From Rutpela maculata (Eukaryota > Arthropoda > Insecta > Coleoptera > Cerambycidae), in the NCBI GenBank assembly GCA_936432065.2, contig OW386292.2, positions 101,017,829-101,081,828 of the forward strand: a stretch of DNA of 64,000 nucleotides, in the 5' to 3' direction. Positions 41,763 through 52,974 of this stretch are shown here, piece by piece (position 1 is the stretch's first letter; each line of letters opens with the position of its first letter). Under the pieces are notes generated by a model. It was not told where the DNA came from. It did not search any database and worked only from the letters and a program-made list of their open reading frames with translations. The translations under genes were made by a program, and so were the position numbers.

Positions 41763-44351
41763 TTGACTCATTACAATATAGACATTTGTGCAGTATGTGA
41801 AACTCTACTAAAACCAACAATAAATATTAGCTTCCCGGGGTACAATCTATACAGAAACGACGATGGCAGAGGCACCGCACTGCTGGTTAAATCAAATATC
41901 AAACATACCGAAACTATTATCCATAATTTGCATACCTTGGAAACCACAGCGGTCATTCTGACACATAATAACCAAGATATTCTTATAGTGTCAGCATATA
42001 ACAAACCTAGCGTTGCCCTAGAAGTCCATGACCTTAAAGTTATCAAAAAGACCAGCAAGAAATTCATACTCCTGGGGGACCTAAATGCCAAGCATCCCCT
42101 ATGGAACATATATAACCCAACAATAAACAACTCAGGTGGTATACTATTTGACCAACTCGCGCGAACACCTACCATGTCTATCCTAGCGCCGACTCAACCC
42201 ACACGCCCCTCCCAGGCACACTCAATCATTGACATAATCCTAACAAACAACATACACTGCCCAACAAAAGTTGAAACCTTAACAGCCCTGAATTCAGACC
42301 ATGAGCCTGTGTTATCAATATTTGAACTATCCCCAGACTACATTATCACAGACAGAAAACCTCGGGAAGCAGATTATAACTGGGACATTTTCAGGAATAC
42401 ACTAGTCCGATCCCTAGTCTGTAACCCTCAATGTGACACTCCTGCACAAATCGACTCAGCAGTTACCACAATTACAGCTGAAATCACTACTGCGCTGCTT
42501 CTCAGCCAGAAAAAAGTTAGCAATCTGTCATACGAAAATAAACTGCCCAAACAAATCATAGACCTAATCAAAAGCAAAAACAAACTAAGAAAACGCTATC
42601 ATACCACTAGAAATCCTTTTCTCAAAACACAAATAAACTATATGCAGAAAGAAATTGCCGAGCAAATAAAACACTACAAAGATGAACAGATCACAAGAAC
42701 AGTACTTTCCCATCCCGAAGATCCCCATTTTCTCCCACGTATCTTTAAACGCAAAACCCAACCAATTCCCCCGCTTCAAACCACTTCTGGTCAGGCAATC
42801 ACCAACGAGGATAAGCTATCCTGCTTCTCCTCACAGTTCCGTTCCCAATTCTCACCTAATCCCGTACATAACAGGTACGAAACCAGGTCCCTGGAACATC
42901 AACAACTAATAACTAATACCACTCTCCAATCCACTCAGAACCCAATCTGTACTTCCCCCCTACAAGTCATAGCACATATAAAAAAACAAAACCCCAAAAA
43001 AGCTCCAGGACTTGATAACATGCCGCCCTACGCCCTGAAATACCTCCCCCCAAACGCAATCCTCTTCCTTACCAAACTATTTAACTCCTGCTTACGCCTA
43101 TCGCATTACCCTGCTCCCTGGAAAGTAGCAAAGATAATTCCTGTACCAAAACCAAAAAAGCCCAAGAAACTCCCCACAAGCTACCGCCCTATCAGTCTCC
43201 TTCCTGTCCTTGCCAAAATCCTAGACTCTATCATACTCTCACTCATGCTGGGGGCCATTGAGGGCAAACATGTACTCAATGACTTCCAGTATGGATTCCG
43301 CTCCGAACACTCCACATCCCAACAGCTCTTCCGAGTTGGTGAAATCCTGACCACGAACGCCAATCGGGGTCTGCACACAGGGATCGTATCCCTGGACCTC
43401 GAGAAGGCGTTCGACAAAGTCTGGCACCCTGGACTGCTATATAAGCTCAACATCGCGGGTATTCCGATGCGTATTATTAAACTAATACAATCCTACCTTC
43501 TGAACCGCCAATTCCGAGTGGCAGTCAACCAGGAATGCTCATCCCTCTACCCTATCCTATCAGGAGTCCCCCAGGGGTCCGCCCTAGGCCCAGTACTGTT
43601 CTTGCTGTACATTAATGACATCCCTAAGCCCAAGGACCATAGAGTCACGTATGCGATGTACGCTGACGACACAGCCATCATCGCAACCTCAAAAAGCCCC
43701 ATATTACTAACAACACTACTACAAAGACAAATGGATAAATCCACCAAATTCTTTGAAAAATGGGGCCTCCACGTAAACCCTACCAAAACAGACGCGATAG
43801 CCATAACAAAGAGTACCACACTCACTTATCCCCCAAACAAACTACAGATAAAAGGACAACACCTTGAGTGGTCTAACTCAATTGAATACCTGGGCATACA
43901 CATTGACCGGAATCTCAATTTCGATAAACAACTCCGTACTGTGATCACCAAAGCTCAAGCCCGCACCTCGCAACTTTTCCCTATACTTAAATCAGCCCCT
44001 ACATACATAGCATCCCTCATCTATAAATCCTATATCCGTCCCATCCTCACCTACGCCTCCCCAGTCTGGTATCCCCTATTAAACTCAACCCGACAGAAAA
44101 AGCTCCAAGTAGCCCAAAACAAAAACTTACGGATAGCAGCCAATCTACCCAGATCAACTAACATACCATACCTTCATAATGTCACAGGAACCCCCACAAT
44201 TGACGATTTTATTTTACTCAGACTCCTCCCGGCCTTTGCTCAAAAATTGGTGATTCATCCCAATCCCACACTCAAAGATCCCCTAACAACAAAATTTTCT
44301 ATAGCCCCAAAATACCCTGCCCTAAACTACATCTACACTCCTAATCCCTAG
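41763..44351 (+). CDS. Jockey ORF2: endonuclease and reverse transcriptase
   Basis: 862 codons from the first ATG. The true endonuclease start (IIFLQYNANGLRRQK) lies upstream at 41700-41745 in the same frame, between the ORF1 stop and this ATG. APE motifs: AVCETLL, LLGDLNAKHPLW, SIIDIILTN and LNSDHEPV. RT motifs: YRPISLLPVLAKILD, YGFRSEHSTSQQ, SLDLEKAFDKVWH, GVPQGSALGPVLF and the catalytic YADD in AMYADDTAII. The thumb region (EYLGIHIDRNLNF) and the usual Jockey C-terminus follow. No internal stops. Confidence 0.9.
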   Translation: MTHYNIDICAVCETLLKPTINISFPGYNLYRNDDGRGTALLVKSNIKHTETIIHNLHTLETTAVILTHNNQDILIVSAYNKPSVALEVHDLKVIKKTSKKFILLGDLNAKHPLWNIYNPTINNSGGILFDQLARTPTMSILAPTQPTRPSQAHSIIDIILTNNIHCPTKVETLTALNSDHEPVLSIFELSPDYIITDRKPREADYNWDIFRNTLVRSLVCNPQCDTPAQIDSAVTTITAEITTALLLSQKKVSNLSYENKLPKQIIDLIKSKNKLRKRYHTTRNPFLKTQINYMQKEIAEQIKHYKDEQITRTVLSHPEDPHFLPRIFKRKTQPIPPLQTTSGQAITNEDKLSCFSSQFRSQFSPNPVHNRYETRSLEHQQLITNTTLQSTQNPICTSPLQVIAHIKKQNPKKAPGLDNMPPYALKYLPPNAILFLTKLFNSCLRLSHYPAPWKVAKIIPVPKPKKPKKLPTSYRPISLLPVLAKILDSIILSLMLGAIEGKHVLNDFQYGFRSEHSTSQQLFRVGEILTTNANRGLHTGIVSLDLEKAFDKVWHPGLLYKLNIAGIPMRIIKLIQSYLLNRQFRVAVNQECSSLYPILSGVPQGSALGPVLFLLYINDIPKPKDHRVTYAMYADDTAIIATSKSPILLTTLLQRQMDKSTKFFEKWGLHVNPTKTDAIAITKSTTLTYPPNKLQIKGQHLEWSNSIEYLGIHIDRNLNFDKQLRTVITKAQARTSQLFPILKSAPTYIASLIYKSYIRPILTYASPVWYPLLNSTRQKKLQVAQNKNLRIAANLPRSTNIPYLHNVTGTPTIDDFILLRLLPAFAQKLVIHPNPTLKDPLTTKFSIAPKYPALNYIYTPNP

Positions 44352-44408
44352 TTGTTGCGTCCCACAGATACCCACCCCCCCCCCACAATTATTGTAAACC
44401 ACATGTTG

Positions 44409-44410
44409 AG

Positions 44411-44442
<32 letters not shown>

Positions 44443-44600
44443 CCATACATACAAACAAACCACAAACATAAAAAAGATGCCCAACACAAACACAAACATA
44501 CATATACAAAAGAGGCCATAAACACACAACCAAAAAAAAAAAAAAAACCAATAGCAATTATACCAATAATACAAAAGATGCCCAACACTCTTCTATATAT
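44409..44600 (+). repeat. 3' UTR A tracts and duplicated segment
   Basis: A runs at about 44411-44438 and 44531-44547. The blocks AGAGGCCATA (44439 and 44511) and AAAAGATGCCCAACAC (about 44472 and 44571) are each present twice, showing a tandem duplication of the retroelement 3' UTR. Confidence 0.8.
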
Positions 44601-44721
44601 AAACAACAACATACTAACACCAAAATTATGTCGACACAATAGAATAGCTCTGTAAAACAATACTAACACTATTGTATTCTCCTTGCCCTTCCTACCCCTA
44701 TGCCTGACATGCTATGAATAA

Positions 44722-45138
44722 ACAAGAAACACCTCACAACCACGGAAAGCGTCCCAAGGACGGAAGCCGTAATGCATCGCATACTAGTAGTCGTAGAAAT
44801 TCATTTTCATCCCGGAGAGAATACTAGAAGGTTCGCAACATCCTAACCTCAAATATAGTTGTCAAGGCGTACGAATAACACTTGTCGGTGGGTGAGAGTT
44901 CTTGATACAACGTCTGCGTCTTGTCCGTCTCAGCTAGTGAATCCGCCGCTATCATATACTCGATAATCACTTTGAGTTAGATGGTGAGAGGGTTAGCCCT
45001 AGACGAACTTGATCTTTCTATTGTTACTACGTACAAGACCGCCGCTAACCTATGCAAGGGTCGTTCTTACGTTAAGCATCAGTATTTGTCGAAAGGAAGT
45101 TGCGAACTTAATTATATTGCCTAACACCGCGAACCAAA
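44722..45138. other. Unassigned spacer between Jockey and the foldback element
   Basis: Moderately GC sequence without an open frame. It might hold the remainder of the gypsy 3' LTR, but I could not match its end to any PBS-proximal sequence. Confidence 0.3.
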
Positions 45139-46211
45139 TAGTGGAGTCAAATTAGGATTTTAATGTGAATTGTCTGGTCAGGGCGGTTTTTTTGTTTTAA
45201 CATATTCAGTGGGTCAACTATAGTTCACAGTTCAGTTTTGCAGTTTCTGCGAGGTCGGCGTATTGTTTATTTAAACAATTTAATTTTTTAGACCGTGTTT
45301 TTCATCGGTTTTCTTTGAATATCTCGAAATCTATAAGTCCTATGGTAAACAACAAAGAGAAGGAAAATGTTCGTTATGAGTTGTGGAACAAAAGTATATA
45401 AACTATAATTCTTTCCAATTGTTATTATTATTTAAAAAAAATTGAACATTGCAAAATTATGCGTTTTTAAACGAATTGCTGTTATTTCAAAAATAAAGGA
45501 TAATTTTCAATGAAATTTTGGAAAAATATAGCTCTTACAAAGTACAATCACCGCTTAAAATTTCAAATCTAAATGATCATTAAAACGGGTCAAATATACA
45601 ATTGTTGCTAAAAGTTTGCACCCTTGTGAAATCCTGCCATCAAATCCGAGAAATGTGTACGACGGCTCAAATTGTAGCTTTTTATAAGTACTTTAAGATC
45701 ACGAAGGAAAAAATTTTTTTTTCAAAATTTAAACCGTTTTTATTGCATTTGTTTATAATTTTCGAAATTTTAGTAATAAACAAATTCAAATAACTCTATG
45801 GTTTTTTTTATGAAATCAAAATTGGTAAACGATTTATGAAAGTAGATTAAATAAGCCACCTTTCAAAAAAAAACTTAATGCTCTGCTTGCATTTGGAGCT
45901 GAGATACGTTGGTTTTTGCGTTTAGATCACTTATAAATAAACAAATTGATATTTCATCTTAAAATTCGGGCTAATTATACCCCAGTGCTTATATTTTTGT
46001 CCCAGCTAGTTGAAAATAATTTAGAACTACATTTTTCAAAATTGCATCTAATAAAACGTCTTTGAAATCATATCATAATTCGCGGTTGACTGGTAAAATT
46101 TCCCTCTCCCACTCATCGTATTTCGCAAACTAGGTAACAAAGACAACTAACGAATATCTCTCTCGATTTCCACTTTGCCGAGATATATATTTTCTAATTA
46201 ATCGTCTCTTT

Positions 46212-46560
46212 CGCAAATTTTGATTATTTCATTTAATTTAACGTGAAATAATTTGTCTAATTTTTTTTTTTGAAATTGCAGTGAATTTTTAATTAATTTA
46301 TTTTTTGTTTTATTGGAATGTTATTTCTTTTAAATGTCTTGTTTTTTTGCGTAGATTCCTTATAGTTTACTTCAACTTAACGTAAACTAATTTGTTTACC
46401 TTTTGTTTATAAAAAAATGCAATAAATTTTTTGTTGCTATAGTTTTTGTCGTCTTTTTTTAATCACCTGCTTTGTGCATAGATTTCGATTGTTCACTTTA
46501 ATTAAACGCAAACTAATTTGTTTAGCTTTTGTTCATAAAAAATGCAATAAATGTTTTTTA
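46212..46560. repeat. Degenerate tandem units, about 130 bp, three copies
   Basis: Copies start near 46212, 46349 and 46475 and share TTTNATT...TTAACGNNAANTAATTTGT followed by TTTTGTTNATAAAAAATGCAATAAAT. The first is part of the left arm of the foldback element; the others lie in its centre. Confidence 0.6.
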
Positions 46561-46963
46561 AATGTGTGTAGGTTGCACTGCTTTAAAAATCTTCAAAGGG
46601 GCTTTGTTTAATGAAATTTTAAGGAGGCCGTTGTTAGACGTCGAAAGTTGAAACATTAATAGAGCCACTAAAAACTCGCAAGTCAGAATCTTTTATAAAG
46701 TCACTTAACAGTTAATTTTATCTAGTGATATACTCACTAAAAAGAAAACCAACCTGACTAGAACTAACCTTAAGTCCGTGCACAAAATTTTTGTAAAATT
46801 TTTGATATCACTGATACAATAATAAAAAATTTCTGCCATCTAGATTTAAACCCGAAACATTCGTATTCTGAGCTAGTCATCAAATCAAAAATCGAATCAA
46901 ATAAAAAATCAGATAAAAAAAACAAATTTATTTTAAATTATATATAACATATTGTCCTCCCGA

Positions 46964-47074
46964 GCACTTGTTCCGGGCCATCCAGACATCCCCGATACGA
47001 ATCGTCGCGTCGTGCCAATTGAGAGGCTGAACAGAGCAAGGCCAGATCGGATTAAATACGAAATTAAATTATAA
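46964..47074 (+). other. GC-rich coding-like island in the foldback centre
   Basis: A short frame with strongly protein-like composition (VPGHPDIPDTNRRVVPIE, then RLNRARPDRIKYEIKL) ends in TAA. It is embedded in very AT-rich DNA. It looks like the C-terminal end of a gene captured or left over in the element; I do not recognise the family. Confidence 0.35.
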
Positions 47075-49219
47075 ATACAATATTCTTTCACAGGATAGGC
47101 GAACTAAGAATTATATAAGATAAAACATGTAAAAAAAAAAATATATTTGGTACATACAATGCAAAAGACGCTAGTATAAATAAAATATCGCACTTACATA
47201 AGGTTATTTACATAAGGTATTACATATTACTTACATAAGGTATTTGTGCGGGAAAATTACTAACCAAAAGACCTGTTCCAAACAATGCAGCAAAAGCGAG
47301 CGGTTATGCCAGACAACACACTGTAGGGTTTAAAATATTTGTGTTCCTGAAACTTTTGATACCCAAAGAAACATTGTGACCTTTTCAAAATAAGTCAAAC
47401 CATTAGCGATTACGTTAAAAATCCGAAACTCATCAGATATGTGTTACATCTTATATATTACAGTTTTACACGTTGTTTAGTCGTTTAAATAAACATTTTG
47501 CGGTAAAATATTCCAACAAGACTTAGTTCAATAAAAAGCACATATTTCACTCACTGTCTTTAGAATGTATGCAATATTAAATTACAATTCTTAAATTATA
47601 CAAAAAGGGCCATTTTTAATAATTTTGAATGTTGTTTCATAAGTCTAGTTTTATTCTAAATTTTATTGCAAGCGATTTGGATTTTTATTTTTTGTGATGT
47701 GATTACTAGTACCGAAAATAGAAAGACTTTAATGCTGCAACATTAATTATTTAAATTTCATATAAAGCAACGATAAGATGTAACCCAAAACTTCTCATTG
47801 CATGTTATTACATCGAAAATAAACTAAAACAGTACAATTCCTGCAGCAGAAGAATCCATCCTTTAATTACCTTTTTTTTATCCTTAATTTGACTCCAAAC
47901 AATAACTCGTAACAGAAATTAATTAGTTTTTTTCTATAGATTATTTTTGTGCCCAATTAACCATAGATGCATTTATTTTATTTATCTTTGTGTCTTTGCA
48001 AATTATGTTTTCTATAATTAGTTTGACTTAACATTGTAAGTATTAATTCTCAAAAACTATATTAAAAATAAGATATTTTTTAAAAAAAATTAGACAAATT
48101 ATTTCACGTTAAATTAAATGAAATAATCAAAATTTGCGAAAAGAGACTATTAATTAAAAGATATATATCTCGGCAAAGTGGAAATCGAGAGAGATATTGC
48201 GTTAGTTCTCTTAGTTACCTAGTTTGCGAAATACGATGAGTGGGAGAGGAAAATATTACCAGTCAACCGCGAATTATGATATGATTTCAAAGACGTTTTA
48301 TTAGATGCAATTTTGAAAAATGTAGTTCTAAATTATTTTCAACTAGCTGGGATAAAAATATAAGCACTGGGAAATAATCAGCCTGAATTTTAAGATGAAA
48401 TATCAATTTGTTTATTTATAAGTGATCTAAACGCAAAAACCAACGTATCTCAGCTCCAAATGCAAGCAGAGCATTAAATTTTTTTTTGAAAGGTGGTTTA
48501 TTTAATCTACTTTCATAAATCGTTTACCAATTTTGGTTTCATAAAAAAACCATAGAGTTATTTGAATTTGTTTATTATTAAAATTTCGAAAATTATAAAC
48601 AAATGCAATAAAAACGGTTTAAATTTTGAAAAAAAATTTTTTCCTTCGTGATCCTAAAGTACTTATAAATAGCTACAATTTGAGCCGTCGTACACATTTC
48701 TCGGATTTGATGGCAGGATTTCACAAGGGTACAAACTTTTAGCAACAATTGTATATTTGACCCGTTTTAATAATCATTTAGATTTGAAATTTTAAGCGGT
48801 GATTGTACTTTGTAAGAGATCTACTTTTACAAAATTTCATTGAAAATTATCCTTTATTTTTGAAACAACAGCAATTCGTTTACAAACGCATAATTTTGCA
48901 ATGTTCAATTTTTTTTAAATAATAATAACAATTGGAAAGAATTATAGTTTATGCACTTTTATTCCACAACTCATAGCGAACATTTTCCTTCTCTTTGTTG
49001 TTTTCCATAGGACTTATAGATTTCGAGATATTCAAAGATAACCGATGAAAAACACGGTCTAAAAAATTAAATTGTTTAAATAAACAATACGCCGACCTCG
49101 CAGAAACTGCAAAACTGAAGTGTGAACTATAGTTGATCCAGTGAAACGTTAAAACAAAAAAAACGCCCTGACCAGACAATTCACATTGCGAATTTATCTG
49201 TCCTAATTTGACTCCACTA

Positions 49220-49890
49220 AAAGTGACCAACGCTGCGTCAAATGAATATCAAATCGACGTATATCAAATCGACATATGTCAAAGAATTTGGTTATCGATA
49301 TAACAGATGTTTATTAATTGTCAGACGCGTTAGATCGTTAATTGTTGTAGCGACAGCTGTAGGTCGATTATCAAAGGGACATAAGTCAGATTAAACGGTT
49401 TCTAAGGTGATATCTTAACGCCAAAGTTAACAGTCAAACGAGATTTCAGTTGACGTATCGATTCTCACATCGCTTATTTTATTCTTTTACTTCGAACGTT
49501 TTCGATTTGCAAACCTCATACGTTCGACGATTGGCCAATAGTGAAGGTTTCTAGGTTCAATCAAAGTCAAAATTGCCCTTTTTGCGTTTGTATAATTTAT
49601 CATTCATATCAGGTTAGATATAACGTTGTCGTTCAGTACCTTAGACTAATATTATCAAGAATTGTGTTTGTATACTAATACTATCTCGTTTAATAAACTT
49701 TGCTGAGTTGGAGTTAACTTCTCAGAGTATTTATATGTATTATCTGATGTCTATGTTGAATAAACCTTGTTAAATTGAAAACATCCTATCTGACTTTCAT
49801 TGAACCCTGGAATTACTCCACTGATTACTACCTACGTTACAATACATATATAAAAAACTTTAATATATATATAAACTGTACCACAACACT
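49220..49890. other. Unassigned; short 15-bp duplication
   Basis: ATATCAAATCGACGT/ATATCAAATCGACAT occurs in tandem near 49247-49276. The rest has an LTR-like look (AATAAA at about 49690 and 49757), but no borders could be defined. Confidence 0.3.
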
Positions 49891-49894
49891 CTCG

Positions 49895-50657
49895 GACAGC
49901 TGCTACGCTTTTATTGATGATGTCGTCCGAGTTTTAGAACCTATGAAATTGGCAGTGAAAGCTCTTTGCCAAAGAGATGCCAATCTGATCACAGCAGATG
50001 TCACATTATTGTTTATCTTTAAGCAACTTGCCAATATTAAAACAGATTTAAGCCGGGACAAACGGCGCATTCAGCAACGTCGGACTATTTTATCTGATGT
50101 TCTGTCCTATCTGCACAATCCGCAACCGCAAGAACATGATCAAAAATTTCAGGACCAGGACGCTATTTTTGCTTTGCCTGATCCTAAAAGGAAAACAGTC
50201 AGAGACACAATCAAGAGATTAAGTGGTTTGGTCGGTATTCCGGAGGTGGAGAACGAGGGTGATGAAGATGATAATATACCAATTGCAGAATTGCAAAGGA
50301 AACATAACTACTGCAACTTCAGCACCGGAACCGGAGACATCCCAAGTGCCTCTTAAAGTTGCTTTGCAAAAGACTATTAAAGAAAAAATGAATGCGTTCC
50401 GACCCAGACTTCAACAGAATCCATTAGATTTAAAAGCAACCCTAAATCAGGAAATTGAATTGTTTGAAAAACAAGGTTGCCGAGGACATAATCTTAAGCT
50501 GGCTTATGAATACTTACTGTCAATTCCTCCAAGTGTGGAATCCGAACGCGCTTTCTCTGCCAGCGGTATATTATGTTCCAAAATTCGATCACACCTAGGA
50601 GATAATTCACTTGATGCACTTTTATTATTAAGATCATATTTTAATGAAAAGTAAAAT
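49895..50657 (+). pseudogene. hAT transposase, C-terminal part
   Basis: The C-terminal third of a ZBED-type hAT transposase. A helical region (FIDDVVRVLEPMKLAVKALC) leads to an acidic linker, then the dimerisation domain LAYEYLLSIPPSVESERAFSASG with SKIRSHLGDNSLDALLLLRSYF at the end. The zinc finger and catalytic Asp region are missing, and a one-base frame change near 50305 separates two frames (ending 50356 and 50654). It is a dead 5'-truncated copy and not the same family as the hAT at 20.6 kb. Confidence 0.8.
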
Positions 50658-50659
50658 AA

Positions 50660-52620
50660 TGTAAAGTTTAAGCATTAACGTTTTTTATTAACTACACCTT
50701 GTATTTACTTATTTGTTTTTTCAGTGACAGTACCCACTGCCCAGTGCTATTTGCCATTATTTTAGTTAAGTTAGAAATGTTAAATTAGGATGGGCGGTGA
50801 CACTCGAAATTAATATGTTTATTGCTGGTTTACTTCTTTCTGCGATTAGTGTACTTGAAAAATAAACTGCCCATATTTACATTTAAAACAAAATTATTCC
50901 ATCTGTCTACCACCATTTTGAATAGAGAATGAATCTAAAATTTCCAGAATCCCGATATTTGGCGATATGATGAAAAATCATTTTCATCAAATTGCTTAGA
51001 AATGTAGTAATGTTTTTTATAAAACACTCGCAAAAATAGAGTTTTATTCGTTTTTAACTAGCCTAAGATAAATAATATAACGGCAGTATTGTCATGCAAG
51101 GGGTTTGTTACGGGTCAAATTACCACTGAATTAAACAATGTTGCGGGTCAGCTGTTAATGTGTGTATAACCTGAAACTTTGGGTACCGTAGCCTGAAACG
51201 CGAGCACAAATCAACAAGAGTACCGACTAACCGAATAATATGCACTCTTTTTCCGAGCGACGTTGAGTCGAGCCTGTCTAGCGCCAGGAATGCATATAAA
51301 TGTTCTGGGTGATTATAAATTCCTGTAATAATTGTAATAGGCACAAAGTATTTGATCCGGTAATACTGATAATATTAATTTGGTGTCGGTAGGCTCAAGT
51401 ACATAATTAGATTGCTTAGAATCCGCCTCGCGAGTAGAATATCATACCACGTCGTAGAGTGCTCTGGAAAATATGACTGCGCCGGTACCTACTTAGAGAG
51501 GCAGGGGCTATGCATAACCGCTAAATTACTACTCACCAAAACTAATAGTTACATAAGATGCATGTAGGATACTATGGTAAATGGTTGTCCTAGGATGCAT
51601 TTTGGGAGAAATAGGATCACTTTTCCCTTGACAGAAAATGTACTGTCTCTTCTACGCATGAGGTGCTTATCTCTGCTGGTTCTATTTCCTGTTTTTTTTT
51701 TCTTGGTTCTAGTAGTTTCGATTTGAGCTCTGGAAGGCCTGTGAGCCATTTTGGGATGTCAGTTTAAGCCTAGTCACTTCCGGGGACAAACGTTGTTGTG
51801 TGTGAAACTTCCAAATATTTTCTTGGGATCTGTACTTCGGGGTGATTTAAGTTGTGTCCGTCTTGTGTTGTGTATACGGATCACCGTCTTGTCGGATTTG
51901 TGGCTTAAACTCGAGCTGCTGGTAAGTTCACGTGTTCCCCCAATTTCCTTTCGTGTCTTACATAAGTTTTATCTATAGTGTACGTCGCTTCCTGGCACTG
52001 GGAAATTTCCGACGGCTGGATTTTGTTTGGAATAATACAGGAGAACCGCAGTAAGTGCTTTACCTATTTTTCTGACATGTTTTATAAAAAAATTCCTTTG
52101 TGTACTTACAGGTTTCTTTTCTTTACCTCTTCTTTTACCACATATTTTTGGGCACTGGGAACTGGCCACCTACTCCTTGCTGCACGTTCCGGCTTCATAT
52201 TCTATTGTGATATGCCCTTTTGGTTCGGGCTCTATTATTAATCGGGAACCCCGGATCATCTGCCACCCTCCCAGTCGATTGGAAGATTTATTGAGGAGAT
52301 TGTGAGGCGTTACTAAGCTGCCAGAGGTAGTTCATGTGTCCCTCCCTTCGCCAGTGTAACTGTTGTAGAACTTTCCAAAATCGTCCTAAGTCGAAGACCG
52401 TGTCAAAATTCGACTTAGGCAAAAATTTCATTTAAGGACATAAGAGTCTAAGGGACTACAGAGCCACAGACCAGTTCATGAGGACCGTTATGAGTTCTAT
52501 AAGGCGTTAGAAATGACCAGGTGAAAATTCGAAGAAACACCGAATTTTCACTTAGGAAAATATGTTTTGGTTCAGGATATGAGAGCGAAAGTATATAATG
52601 GCAAGGATTTAAGAATAATA
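50660..52620. other. No supported gene
   Basis: Several donor- and acceptor-like sites occur (for example CTG|GTAAGTTC near 51922 and CTTACAG near 52110), but the joined frames show no domain. I see no RNA gene or element end. Confidence 0.35.
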
Positions 52621-52624
52621 TACT

Positions 52625-52830
52625 TTTCAAAGGTGCAACAAAGTTGGAAAATAATATTTTTTAAAAGTACACCAAAATTTGACTTGCAAAATATTTTATC
52701 AAAAGTACGTCGAAATTTGGCTTGAAAATTAATTTATCAAAAGTACGCCAAAATTTCACTTAAAAATTACTTTTTCAAAAGTACCCCGAAACCAGTTTAA
52801 AAGGTACTCCAAAAATGTACTTTAAAAAAT
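52625..52830. repeat. 38-bp tandem array, about 5 copies
   Basis: AAAAGTAC recurs at 52663, 52701, 52739 and 52777, exactly 38 bp apart. Each unit reads AAAAGTACNCCAAAATTTGNCTT plus an A/T-rich remainder; a degraded unit precedes and a partial one follows. Confidence 0.9.
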
Positions 52831-52974
52831 ATTGAAATATTTCCCATTTTTATTCTTCCACCAAAGATATTGAGGTACGGTCATTGAATGTCCTGTCCAA
52901 AAGTATGAGCATAAAATTTTAACGATGCAATGCATCTAAAAAACGAAACCGACGATTTTGACAAGGCCGGCGCA

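Larger units (their letters stand above)
39541..44721 (+). mobile_element. Jockey-clade non-LTR retrotransposon, apparently near intact
   Basis: ORF1 (gag type with three zinc knuckles) and ORF2 (APE endonuclease and RT) are both open over their full length. C-rich codon use differs sharply from the surrounding AT-rich DNA. The 3' UTR contains long A runs and a duplicated segment and ends near an AATAAA at 44717. The 5' boundary is uncertain (39.53-39.58 kb) because it enters the gypsy LTR. It is the most intact element in the window and younger than the gypsy copy it abuts. Confidence 0.85.
45141..49217. mobile_element. 4.08-kb giant foldback element, arms about 1.13 kb
   Basis: Left arm 45141 to about 46275 and right arm about 48085 to 49217 are inverted copies along their whole length, with substitutions and small indels. 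Termini are GTGGAGTCAAATTAGGA and its complement, with TA on each side (45139-45140 and 49218-49219). The central 1.8 kb has no long frame. It holds degenerate tandem units at the inner edge of the left arm and one GC-rich coding-like island. No transposase is present. The element family is unknown to me. Confidence 0.85.

Noticed and set aside
44722..45138. Remainder of the gypsy 3' LTR beyond the Jockey insertion
   Set aside because: No 5' LTR is available for comparison and no target duplication flanking the Jockey element was found.
48949..49230. 93-codon minus-strand frame at the foldback end
   Set aside because: It lies in the inverted arm and is not maintained in the matching left arm, so it is chance.
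52110..52260. Host gene exons from splice-like sites at 51.9-52.2 kb
   Set aside because: Joined translations give no recognisable domain and stops appear in each combination tried.
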